DNA of 64,000 nt from Shewanella sp. OMA3-2 (GTDB lineage: Bacteria; Pseudomonadota; Gammaproteobacteria; Enterobacterales; Shewanellaceae), in NCBI RefSeq assembly GCF_021513195.1, contig NZ_CP090974.1, positions 694,001-758,000 of the forward strand. The letters are read 5' to 3'. The translations under genes were made by a program, and so were the position numbers. Below, in pieces: positions 7,739 through 15,674 of this stretch. The notes under the pieces are model-generated. The model did not search any database, was not told where the DNA came from, and was given only the letters and a program-made list of their open reading frames with translations. The first letter of the stretch is position 1. Each line of letters starts with the position of its first letter.

Positions 7739-10700
7739 ATGTTAAATCGTTTGATTGACTGGTCTGTCGCTAACCGATTATTGGTGATTCTTGCCTTGAT
7801 TGCGTTCACGGTTTCGGCCTTTTTTATTATTCCTCGTTTGAATTTGGATGCATTTCCAGATGTTACCAACGTACAAGTGGCAATTAATACTGAGGCGCCT
7901 GGTTTGGCTTCGGAAGAAGTAGAACAACTCATAACCTTTCCAATAGAAGCCGTAATGTATGCATTACCTGATGTTGAAGAAGTACGCTCTATTTCTAAAA
8001 CAGGCTTGTCTGGTATTACGGTTGTTTTCAAAGAAGGCACCGATATTTATTTTGCTCGTCAATTGGTTTTTGAACGATTGCAATCAGCAAAAGAATTGAT
8101 CCCTGAAGGGGTTGGTACACCTGAAATTGGCCCAAACACTTCTGGTTTGGGGCAAGTATATCAATATTTATTGCTCGCTGATGAAGACTCGGGGTATGAC
8201 AGCATGTCACTTCGAAGCCTTAACGATTGGGTGGTTAAATTACTCTTAATGCCAGTAGATGGCGTTACAGATGTTTTAGCATTCGGCGGAAATGTTAAAC
8301 AATACCAAGTAAATATTAATCCTTCTCGTTTGCTTGCTTACCAATTAACTCAACAAGATATCGCTAATGCATTAGAAGATAATAATGACAATGCGGGAGG
8401 CTGGTATATGGATAGAGGCCAAGAGCAACTTATTATTCGAGGTGTTGGTTGGTTAAGTAGTGATGAAAAAGGTATTGAAGAACTAAAACAAATCCCTGTT
8501 AAAACAATTGAAGGTACTGTTGTTTATCTTGCTGATGTGGCAACTGTTGAGTTTGGAAGCGAAATTAGACAAGGCGCGGTCACCATGAGTAAACGTGTTG
8601 GTACTAACGGTAGTAAATTTCTAGGTGAAGTTGTATCCGGCATTGTTTTAAAGCGTATGGGCGCAAATACCAAAGTTGCCATTGATGGCATAAAAGACAG
8701 AATACCACTTATTCAACAAGCCCTGCCAAAAGGTGTCACGTTTGAACCTATTTATGATCAAGCAGATTTGATTGAAAAAGCAGTTAGTACGGTCGCTGAA
8801 GCATTGATAATGGCTTTTATCTTTATTGTTATCGTGTTAGTACTTTTCTTACTGAATGTTCGAGCTGTTTTATTGGTACTTATTTCTATTCCACTTTCTG
8901 TTGGGATGGCATTAATGATCATGGCTTACAATGGCTTGTCTGCGAATTTAATGTCTCTGGGTGGTTTAGCGGTTGCTATTGGTATGATGGTCGATGGTGC
9001 GGTGGTGATGATGGAAAATATTTTCAAACATCTCAGTCAGCCAGACCGTCGTCACGAACATAGTCATAAAGGAATGCATGACAGTGAGAATCCTTTTGAT
9101 GTCGAAAAAGATGTCGATGTTAGTTTACGCATACAAATTGCCGCTAGAGAAGTAGCTAAGCCAGTATTTTTTGCAGTAACAATTATTATGGTGGTTTTTG
9201 CCCCTTTATTTAGCTTAGAAGGGGTTGAAGGCAAACTATTTCAGCCGATGGCTATTAGTATTATGATTGCAATGGTTGCGTCTTTAGCCGTATCACTCAT
9301 TGTTGTACCTGCGTTAGCCAGTTACCTGTTTCAACGAGGTTTTAAAGCTCGAACCAGCCCTTTCGTTAGTGTGCTAGAAAAGCTTTACCGTAGTAGTTTA
9401 ACAAAAGCGATGAACGCTAAAAAAGTAGTTCTTATCGGGGCTGGAGCCTTGCTTGTTGGTACGTTATTTTTAGTGCCAAATTTAGGCACTGAATTTGTGC
9501 CAGAGCTTGAAGAAGGCACTATTAATTTACGTGTAACCATGGCCCCATCAACCAGCTTAGCGACTGCCCTTTTAGTATCCCCTAAATTGGAAAAAATATT
9601 ACTTGAATTTCCTGAAGTAACTTATGCTACCAGTCGTATTGGCCGAGCAGAAATTGGTGGTGATCCTGAGCCAGTGAGTAACATTGAAATCTATATTGGT
9701 CTCAAACCAGTTGTAGAGTGGACCAGCGCTAAAACACGCCATGAACTACAAGGTTTAATGGAAGTAAAACTTGAGAAATTCCCTGGTTTACTACTGAATT
9801 TTTCTCAACCTATCGCAACAAGAGTAGATGAATTACTTTCTGGTGTTAAAGCGCAGTTAGCCATAAAACTATTTGGTGCTGATCTCGATGTCCTTGCTCA
9901 GCAAGGTCAGGCTATAGTTAATGCTATTCAAGGTGTTGATGGTGCAAGGGATGTCGCTATGGAGCCAATCGCAGGTGAATCTCAGTTAGTCGTTAGACCA
10001 AACCGTCGTCAATTATCTCGATACGGCTTATCGGTTGGTGATGTAATGAGACTTGTGCGAAATGGTATCGGTGGTCAGGAAGTAGGACAAGTCATTAATG
10101 GTAATGAACGTTATGATATTTATCTACGGATAGACAAAGCGTTTAGAGATCAGCAACAAACTATTGCTGACTTACGGCTACAAGCTCCAACAGGTGCATG
10201 GGTACGGTTAGGTGATGTTGCAGATATTGCCATTGAATCGGGTCCCCCTCAGGTACGCCGAGATGATGTCCAGCGACGCGTCGTTATTCAAGCCAATGTA
10301 CAAGGGCGAGACATGGGTAGTGTCGTAAAAGATATTCGAGAAGCAATAAAAGATAAAGTTGATTTACCTGCGGGTTATTCCGTTGATATAGGCGGTCAAT
10401 TTGAAAATCAACAACGAGCACAGCAACGCCTCGCTATCGTTGTACCACTTTCTATTGGCATTATTGCGTTGTTACTATATTTTGCTTTTACTAGTGTTGG
10501 TCAAGCTATGCTCATTCTGGTTAATTTACCGTTAGCTATGATTGGTGGAATTGTTGCCTTGTATATTTCTGGTCAATACCTATCTGTCCCAAGTTCAATT
10601 GGTTTTATTACCTTATTTGGTGTCGCTGTTCTCAATGGCGTGGTGATGGTTGAAGCGATTAATCTACGTATTGAAACAGGTATGGAAAGTATTGCCGAAG

Positions 10701-10933
10701 CCGTTTACGAAGGCGCTATATCAAGGCTTCGCCCTGTATTGATGACAGCGATTACTTCTGCCCTTGGTTTGATACCTATTATCATGTCAAGCGGTGTAGG
10801 CTCTGAGATACAACGACCATTAGCCACGGTAATTGTTGGTGGTTTGGTTACAGCAACGTTCCTTACTTTATTTGTCCTCCCCGTACTTTATGGTTGGTTT
10901 TCTAAAGGTCGGATTGAAGAAATGAGAAGGTAA
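7739..10933 (+). CDS. czcA: CzcA-like heavy-metal RND efflux pump
   Basis: This 1,064-residue inner membrane protein is the proton-driven pump of the CzcCBA-type system. It has the RND layout of a first transmembrane helix at 10-30, two large periplasmic loops and two blocks of membrane helices. The N-terminal LDAFPDVTNVQVAI pattern marks the heavy-metal (HME) branch. The TM4 motif reads A413-I-G-M-M-V-D419-G-A and E426-N427, so Ala stands where CzcA of Cupriavidus has its first Asp (DFG). That makes the divalent Co/Zn/Cd assignment uncertain. GTEFVPELEEGTINLR near 582 is the usual porter-domain signature. The ribosome site is GGAG before the ATG at 7739. Confidence 0.9.
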   Translation: MLNRLIDWSVANRLLVILALIAFTVSAFFIIPRLNLDAFPDVTNVQVAINTEAPGLASEEVEQLITFPIEAVMYALPDVEEVRSISKTGLSGITVVFKEGTDIYFARQLVFERLQSAKELIPEGVGTPEIGPNTSGLGQVYQYLLLADEDSGYDSMSLRSLNDWVVKLLLMPVDGVTDVLAFGGNVKQYQVNINPSRLLAYQLTQQDIANALEDNNDNAGGWYMDRGQEQLIIRGVGWLSSDEKGIEELKQIPVKTIEGTVVYLADVATVEFGSEIRQGAVTMSKRVGTNGSKFLGEVVSGIVLKRMGANTKVAIDGIKDRIPLIQQALPKGVTFEPIYDQADLIEKAVSTVAEALIMAFIFIVIVLVLFLLNVRAVLLVLISIPLSVGMALMIMAYNGLSANLMSLGGLAVAIGMMVDGAVVMMENIFKHLSQPDRRHEHSHKGMHDSENPFDVEKDVDVSLRIQIAAREVAKPVFFAVTIIMVVFAPLFSLEGVEGKLFQPMAISIMIAMVASLAVSLIVVPALASYLFQRGFKARTSPFVSVLEKLYRSSLTKAMNAKKVVLIGAGALLVGTLFLVPNLGTEFVPELEEGTINLRVTMAPSTSLATALLVSPKLEKILLEFPEVTYATSRIGRAEIGGDPEPVSNIEIYIGLKPVVEWTSAKTRHELQGLMEVKLEKFPGLLLNFSQPIATRVDELLSGVKAQLAIKLFGADLDVLAQQGQAIVNAIQGVDGARDVAMEPIAGESQLVVRPNRRQLSRYGLSVGDVMRLVRNGIGGQEVGQVINGNERYDIYLRIDKAFRDQQQTIADLRLQAPTGAWVRLGDVADIAIESGPPQVRRDDVQRRVVIQANVQGRDMGSVVKDIREAIKDKVDLPAGYSVDIGGQFENQQRAQQRLAIVVPLSIGIIALLLYFAFTSVGQAMLILVNLPLAMIGGIVALYISGQYLSVPSSIGFITLFGVAVLNGVVMVEAINLRIETGMESIAEAVYEGAISRLRPVLMTAITSALGLIPIIMSSGVGSEIQRPLATVIVGGLVTATFLTLFVLPVLYGWFSKGRIEEMRR

Positions 10934-10974
10934 TTCTACTTGGTTAAAGTAAATATAACTGTTTGCTTTAACTA

Positions 10975-11005
10975 GATATCCCGTAGGTATTCGCTACGGG
11001 ATATC
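10975..11005 (+). promoter_or_regulatory. Perfect 12-bp inverted repeat between czcA and the CDF gene
   Basis: GATATCCCGTAG, a 7-base spacer, and CTACGGGATATC form a perfect stem. No T-run follows, so it is not a standard terminator. It could be an operator, an mRNA-stabilising hairpin or a processing site separating the pump genes from the exporter gene. Confidence 0.6.
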
Positions 11006-11023
11006 AATTTATAGGAGAAAGTA

Positions 11024-11944
11024 ATGTCAGACAATTTACATCAACACTCAACTAGCCATGGACACAGTCATATTCCTAAAGATATGTCTTCAAGTCGTAT
11101 TGGCTGGGCATTTATATTAAATGTTTGTTTTACTATTATCGAATTTATTGGCGGCTGGTTAACCAACAGCACCGCAATAATGGCGGATGCGGTTCACGAT
11201 TTAGGAGATAGTTTATCCATCGGTCTCGCATGGGGATTAAATAAACTCAGCAAGAAAAGTCGCGATGAAACGTTTAGTTATGGCTATCATCGCTTTTCTT
11301 TATTTGGCGCGGTTATTAATGGCGTTGTCTTAATAGCGGGGTCAATTTATGTGTTAACCATTTCATTCCCTCGATTGCTATCGCCAGAGATGCCTGATGC
11401 TCAAGGCATGTTATGGTTAGCGATATTAGGGGTGACTGTTAATGGTTATGCTGCTTTCAAATTAAGTGACGGGAAAACATTAAACGAACGTGTACTTAAT
11501 TGGCATTTACTGGAAGACGTTTTAGGTTGGGTAGCCGTATTAATTGTTTCTATCGTTCTAATGTTTATCGAACTCCCAATACTTGATCCGATACTTTCAA
11601 TCGGATTTACCTTATTTATTCTTTTTAATGTATTAAAAAACCTCCGCACTGCAATACGTCTGTTTTTACAGGCAACACCAGAGCAAGCCATTCAAGAAAA
11701 AATAAAAATTGAATTATCAACATTGAAGTTTATTGAAGATATTCATCATTTCCATTTGTGGTCCCTTGATGGCGAAAGGCATGTTCTTACTGCTCATTTA
11801 GTGTTGAATCATTACTGTGATCAACAAGAATATATTGAAATAAAGCATGAAATATCGACACGACTTAGCCCTTTTCATCTTGAACATACAACACTGGAAT
11901 TTGAGTTTGTAGACGAAATATGTAGAGATTCAAAAAGCGATTAG
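11024..11944 (+). CDS. Cation diffusion facilitator exporter (CzcD/ZitB-like)
   Basis: This 306-residue inner membrane protein exchanges cytoplasmic metal (usually Zn2+) for protons. It has a His-rich N-terminal tail (HQHSTSHGHSH), six predicted membrane helices, and the paired HxxxD zinc-site motifs of CzcD-type members: ADAVHDLGDSLS in TM2 and HLLEDVLGW in TM5. The C-terminal cytoplasmic domain contains HHFHLWSLDGERHVLTAH, typical of this branch. The ribosome site AGGAGAAA is strong. It follows czcA after a hairpin and is the last intact gene in the composite transposon. It would supply metal to the periplasm for the RND pump. Confidence 0.9.
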   Translation: MSDNLHQHSTSHGHSHIPKDMSSSRIGWAFILNVCFTIIEFIGGWLTNSTAIMADAVHDLGDSLSIGLAWGLNKLSKKSRDETFSYGYHRFSLFGAVINGVVLIAGSIYVLTISFPRLLSPEMPDAQGMLWLAILGVTVNGYAAFKLSDGKTLNERVLNWHLLEDVLGWVAVLIVSIVLMFIELPILDPILSIGFTLFILFNVLKNLRTAIRLFLQATPEQAIQEKIKIELSTLKFIEDIHHFHLWSLDGERHVLTAHLVLNHYCDQQEYIEIKHEISTRLSPFHLEHTTLEFEFVDEICRDSKSD

Positions 11945-11965
11945 AAATACTTTCAAAGATGAAAA

Positions 11966-12264
11966 GTAAGCGATCAATTAATCCCACATACCAATAATTT
12001 TCAAATTTAGCATGATTATTTCCTAACTAAATCTAGGCGAACAATCATGTCAAAAAACGATAAAATACAATACTGGCAGCGTATTTTTCAGCAGCAAACT
12101 GAAAGTGAATTAACCAAAGCTGAATGTTGTAAAACCAGTGACTTAACCCTATCTACATTTTATGCGTGGGCTAAAAACTTAACCCGCATTCGTCACCAAC
12201 TAAGCAAAAAGTGGTGCCGCTGAGCGCGTTGATCTAGGCAAGGCGTAGTTCGCCGGACGCTCAC
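11966..12264 (+). mobile_element. Internally deleted IS66-family remnant (right end of the composite)
   Basis: A possible left end (GTAAGCGATCAATTAAT) at 11966 lies exactly 81 bp before a tnpA start codon at 12047, the same spacing as in the intact IS66 at 1605/1686. The last 41 bp (12224-12264) match the right end of the intact IS66 at 39 of 41 positions. Most of tnpA, all of tnpB and nearly all of tnpC are missing. The outer end is bordered by AGCTATTT, the target duplication shared with 1597-1604. Confidence 0.75.
12047..12223 (+). pseudogene. Truncated IS66 tnpA
   Basis: The 58 codons starting MSKNDKIQYW have the TnpA-type helix-turn-helix pattern (ELTKAECCKTSDLTLSTFYAW). The protein differs clearly from the TnpA at 1686-2009, so it comes from a different IS66 element. 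The frame ends at a TGA where the element's right-end sequence begins, so the stop was created by the deletion joint. Full-length IS66 TnpA is about 105-110 residues. Confidence 0.75.
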
Positions 12265-12494
12265 AGCTATTTACCTTATACCAGCAAGGTGATGGGTTTA
12301 CTTTTCTAGGTAAGGGGGAAGTTAAACAGCGCCCAGCTTTGATAAGGCTTTCTTTTGATGCACTGCAAGCTAACGGCAGCACACAGTGGTTATGGCAGCA
12401 AAGTGCCCACTTTTTAGATGATGATAGCGACAGTTATCAAGTCATACGCGGGATCAGCTTGATGCCTGTTGATAGGCAAATATCTGGGGGATAA
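12265..12494 (+). pseudogene. Exported protein of unknown function, 3' part, split by a transposon
   Basis: This is the other half of the gene begun at 1275. After the duplicated AGCTATTT (12265-12272) the frame continues with TLYQQGDGFTFLGKGEV and runs 73 codons to TAA at 12492-12494. Joined to the 5' part, the frame is continuous with no stop. The piece has no start signal of its own. The intact reading frame suggests the insertion is recent. Confidence 0.8.
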
Positions 12495-12611
12495 ATGAAC
12501 GAATATCGATTGATGTTTGCAATGCTAAATTCTCGTCACCCAGATATACTTAATACCAATAATTTAGCCAATAAAGCTCAGTCAGTAAACCTGATAGCCA
12601 GTCAAGCTTAG
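12495..12611 (+). CDS. Doubtful 38-residue ORF
   Basis: An ATG directly abuts the TAA of the split gene and opens 38 codons (MNEYRLMFAMLN...) ending in TAG at 12609-12611. TAAATG spacing would allow coupled translation. No domain or homologue is recognised, and it may be chance. Confidence 0.2.
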   Translation: MNEYRLMFAMLNSRHPDILNTNNLANKAQSVNLIASQA

Positions 12612-12612
12612 T

Positions 12613-12945
12613 CTAGCTAAAAAAGTATAGCGCAAAGGCTAGCCAACTTAAGCCTAATGCACAAACTAATGTCCATACCATAGGCGTCATTTGGGTTGAT
12701 TCTGCAAACTCTAATTCAAACTCAGGTTCATCGTGTTGTATTTTTTGCTTAGATTTAACTTGTTGCTTACGGGCTTTATCACTCTGTCTTGCTTTAGCTT
12801 TATGCTGCTTTTTATATTCAGTAATACCTTTCTCGATACCGTTGGCAATAAGCTTAGTTTGCGCTTTAGTCTGTCCCTCTTTCTGGGTCGACTTGGCAAT
12901 GGTTAATGCTTGCTCTTGCGTTTCATTTGAAATGGGTTGCTTCAT
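12613..12945 (-). CDS. Small membrane-anchored hypothetical protein
   Basis: This 110-residue protein starts at the ATG at 12945, which overlaps the trmL stop by ATGA; a longer start at 12975 would overlap trmL by 34 bases and is less likely. The body is rich in Lys, Gln and Glu (probably a charged coiled or disordered cytoplasmic region), with one C-terminal transmembrane segment ([20 protein letters not shown]). It looks like a tail-anchored protein. It is almost certainly co-transcribed with trmL. I do not recognise a function. Confidence 0.7.
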   Translation of the reverse strand: MKQPISNETQEQALTIAKSTQKEGQTKAQTKLIANGIEKGITEYKKQHKAKARQSDKARKQQVKSKQKIQHDEPEFELEFAESTQMTPMVWTLVCALGLSWLAFALYFFS

Positions 12946-13412
12946 TCTGCCCCTGCAAAATCGAGCTGTCGCCATGCTTCATAGCTAATAATAGCGACAG
13001 AATTAGAAAGATTTAAGCTGCGACTATTCGCGGTCATTGGAATACGTAAACGCTGCTCTAATGGCGTTGCATTAATAATGTCCATGGGTAAGCCACGTGT
13101 TTCTGGACCAAATAATAAAACATCATTTTCGGCAAAAGCGATTTGAGTATGCGGGCGGCTGCCTTTGGTGGTGCACGCCATAATACGTTTTCCTGCCATA
13201 GCCACTAAAAACTCTTGATAGTTTCTATGGCGGGTGACCGATGTTAAATCACTATAATCTAACCCTGCGCGACGTAATTTTTTTTCTTCTAAATCAAATC
13301 CAAGAGGTTCGATAAGATGTAAATGTGAGCCATTATTGGCACATAAACGAATAATGTTGCCCGTGTTTGGAGCGATTTCAGGTTCATAAAGCGCAATATG
13401 AAACATAGCCAC
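12942..13412 (-). CDS. trmL: tRNA (cytidine/uridine-34 2'-O)-methyltransferase TrmL
   Basis: This 156-residue SPOUT methyltransferase methylates the ribose of the wobble nucleotide of tRNA-Leu isoacceptors using S-adenosylmethionine. Family motifs are all present: [11 protein letters not shown] near 17, [11 protein letters not shown] near 99, and [19 protein letters not shown] near 122, which forms the trefoil-knot cofactor site. The length equals that of E. coli TrmL (157). The downstream membrane protein gene overlaps its stop codon. Confidence 0.93.
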   Translation of the reverse strand: MAMFHIALYEPEIAPNTGNIIRLCANNGSHLHLIEPLGFDLEEKKLRRAGLDYSDLTSVTRHRNYQEFLVAMAGKRIMACTTKGSRPHTQIAFAENDVLLFGPETRGLPMDIINATPLEQRLRIPMTANSRSLNLSNSVAIISYEAWRQLDFAGAE

Positions 13413-13653
13413 CTTAAGTTCGAAACATAAAAGAGTGGCAAATTATACCTTAACCAAGGTTTGACTGCGAGGCGTTATAAACGCTGATATTATCAAAATG
13501 GGCTATACAGCATTGATGGCAATTACCGATATAGAGTTTACGCATAAGCGGTAACCATCAATAAAACAGTGTCTATTTGATTGATGAATTAACTGCATAG
13601 TGAGTATATTGAGAAGTGAAATCCCTTGCTTAATTTTCTACTAATATAAGATC

Positions 13654-15033
13654 TTAGATAATATTGGCACCACTTTCAGGATCACGAGATTGTGCCGCCT
13701 GTTGACGTATATCATCGGTATCGCTGCTTATGTCATCGCTTGTTTCATTGTATGCATCATCTAAAGTCGCTTGGGCTTTTTTAGTATTGTGCTCAGCACT
13801 TTCTGTTGCATTTAGATGTGTTTCACCTTGTTGATGTCCGTTGGTGACTAATTGTATCCCTTGAGGGAAAATGCGCTCGCGAGCATCGTCCGGCAAGCTG
13901 ATTTGATTCGCTTCATAGGCGCGCACGAGTAAGCGCATTAAGATTGAAGCCACTTTCGGAACACTATGAGTTTCAGCATTGACCCAAAAATACACTTGTA
14001 AATTAATGGTCGATGAACCAAGATTTTGTATCAGTACCTGCGGCTCAGGATCTTTAAGTACGCCGTGATGTTCGGTTATAATCGCCATAGCAATTTCCTG
14101 AGCCTTACGGATACTTGCATCGTAGCCAATGCCAATTACAAAGTGGCCACGCATTCTTGGGTTTGCGGTAAGGTTTTTAATCACGTTTTTATAGATAGTG
14201 GAATTAGGGATTTGGATATGATTCCCATCGTAGTCGACTAACGTGGTAGCCCTTGCTGTGACTTTCTTTACCACTCCTAAATTCCCTTCGACAGATATGA
14301 CATCACCTAATTTGAATGGGCGCTGCACACTGAGTAGTAAGCTGGAAATAAAGTTTTCAGCGATGTCTTTAAAGGCAAAACCTAAAATTAGACCGATGAC
14401 ACCAGTGCTACTAATAATCGCAACTGCAAACTGAGTTAGACCTGCGAGGCGCAAAAATATATATAGCCCCAACAAGATGATCAATACGCTGATGCTGCGT
14501 TGCATAACCAAACGAATCAACTCACTTTTTGTTACCCAAGCTAACGGACTAATCAATAAGCGAGCTAAAGGATGTGACAGCCAAAAGAGCAGCAAAAATA
14601 TCGACAGCCCTAATGCCAGTCGCGGTAAATATAGTAAGGCTTTGGCCCAAAACTGCTCAGCATCATGTTGTAGAGGAGCCAAAGATAAGGGGCTAATGGG
14701 TTGCAAGTGAATATTATCCACAACTTGAGTCACACCAGGTAAGGCTGTTATGGTTTGCAATATACGATCCTTACTCAATTGATCGATGACTGAGCCATTT
14801 AGATTGACGACCGAGCCTTGAATTTCAATATTTATTTCGTTGTTTGGGTCGTTAATTTGTATGAGTTGCGCAACAGTGTCAGACAAAGGTACTGCCAGGG
14901 CATCAGTAGACACAAGGCTGGTAAAGCAAGCAAGAGTAGTGACTAAGCTCCAGAGTAGAATCCATTGACTGAATCTTGAGGATGTACTTTGATAACAGCG
15001 AGAAAAACTGTTTGAAAAAAAATTACAAATCAT
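13654..15033 (-). CDS. MscS-family mechanosensitive channel with BON domain
   Basis: This 459-residue protein has a signal-like N-terminus, a periplasmic BON domain (about residues 50-108, IEIQGSVVNLNGSV and TQVVDNIHL), three membrane helices and then the MscS core. The pore helix region GVIGLILGFAFKDIAENFISS (about 207-228) is the gly/ala-rich TM3 of the family, and PFKLGDVISVEGNLGVV starts the beta domain. A hydrophilic tail of about 50 residues follows. Such channels release solutes on hypo-osmotic shock. The BON domain suggests a tie to the envelope. No operon partner is apparent. Confidence 0.88.
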   Translation of the reverse strand: MICNFFSNSFSRCYQSTSSRFSQWILLWSLVTTLACFTSLVSTDALAVPLSDTVAQLIQINDPNNEINIEIQGSVVNLNGSVIDQLSKDRILQTITALPGVTQVVDNIHLQPISPLSLAPLQHDAEQFWAKALLYLPRLALGLSIFLLLFWLSHPLARLLISPLAWVTKSELIRLVMQRSISVLIILLGLYIFLRLAGLTQFAVAIISSTGVIGLILGFAFKDIAENFISSLLLSVQRPFKLGDVISVEGNLGVVKKVTARATTLVDYDGNHIQIPNSTIYKNVIKNLTANPRMRGHFVIGIGYDASIRKAQEIAMAIITEHHGVLKDPEPQVLIQNLGSSTINLQVYFWVNAETHSVPKVASILMRLLVRAYEANQISLPDDARERIFPQGIQLVTNGHQQGETHLNATESAEHNTKKAQATLDDAYNETSDDISSDTDDIRQQAAQSRDPESGANII

Positions 15034-15345
15034 AAGATTATCCGCAAAAAAAGTGACCAGTTATTATCTGAGATTAGCAAATAATCCTCAAAGGTACTAA
15101 AAATTTTGAGGGTTACCTTCTTAGGTTATTGGACTATATTAGCAGTGCTTTACCCTATTAAAGCATATTAATAAGTCAATATATGAGGTGTGGTTACTTA
15201 AAAATCTATGTTGATTAAAATTAAGAGCAGTAACATTAGAAATAGTGGTCTAGTACTTGCTTTGTGCCTTATTGGAAGTCATACAAATCAGTTTATACAC
15301 GCAGAGGTAATCGCTAACCTCAGTACATTAAAAAGGGAGAGTATC
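15034..15345. other. Intergenic region between divergent genes
   Basis: These 312 bases separate the BON-MscS gene (leftward) from the small Pmp3-type gene (rightward). The DNA is AT-rich and should hold both promoters, but I can point to no convincing element. An in-frame extension of the Pmp3 gene back to 15208 exists but lacks a ribosome site. Confidence 0.4.
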
Positions 15346-15504
15346 ATGGATTTGTTACGTATTTTAATTGCAATTATACTGCCGCCACTTGGTGTGTTTC
15401 TGCAAGTTGGGTTAAGTAAGACCTTATTACTGAATATAATTTTAACCTTGCTAGGTTATATTCCAGGAATAGTGCATGCGGTATGGGTGATCGCTAAGCG
15501 TTAG
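15346..15504 (+). CDS. YqaE/Pmp3-family small membrane protein
   Basis: This 52-residue protein consists of two hydrophobic helices with the Pmp3/UPF0057 signature: ILIAIILPPLGVFLQVG followed by LLNIILTLLGYIPGIVHAVW. I chose the ATG at 15346, preceded by AAAAGGGAGAG, because it gives the standard family length; a frame extending back to 15208 would add an implausible N-terminus. Members sit in the inner membrane and are often induced by salt or cold stress, with no settled molecular role. Confidence 0.88.
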   Translation: MDLLRILIAIILPPLGVFLQVGLSKTLLLNIILTLLGYIPGIVHAVWVIAKR

Positions 15505-15674
15505 TGTTTGCTAAGATAACTGTGCTTAATGATGAAGCGGTTCACGCCGCTTGCATCAATCGGAAAATCTTACCCGCTAGAGTCATTTTTACCTAGCAAT
15601 GACATGCTTATCGATAATGCCATTACTCCAGCCTGTTATAATATAAGTAGCAGAAGTCTGTTTTTCTATATTAA

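Larger units (their letters stand above)
1605..12264. mobile_element. Composite IS66-type transposon carrying heavy-metal efflux genes
   Basis: The 10,660-bp unit starts with the left inverted repeat of an intact IS66 element (GTAACCGTCCGGGCAAG, 1605) and ends with an IS66 right end (CGCCGGACGCTCAC, to 12264). The 8-bp sequence AGCTATTT lies directly outside both ends (1597-1604 and 12265-12272); 8 bp is the usual IS66 target duplication. The inner right end of the intact IS (4024) is followed by CAAAAACT, which does not match, so the left IS did not insert by itself at this site. Inside are an IS3 fragment, a Cys/His-rich exported protein, an RND efflux operon and a CDF exporter. I infer that the left IS transposase mobilised the whole segment using the far right end. 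Confidence 0.85.
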
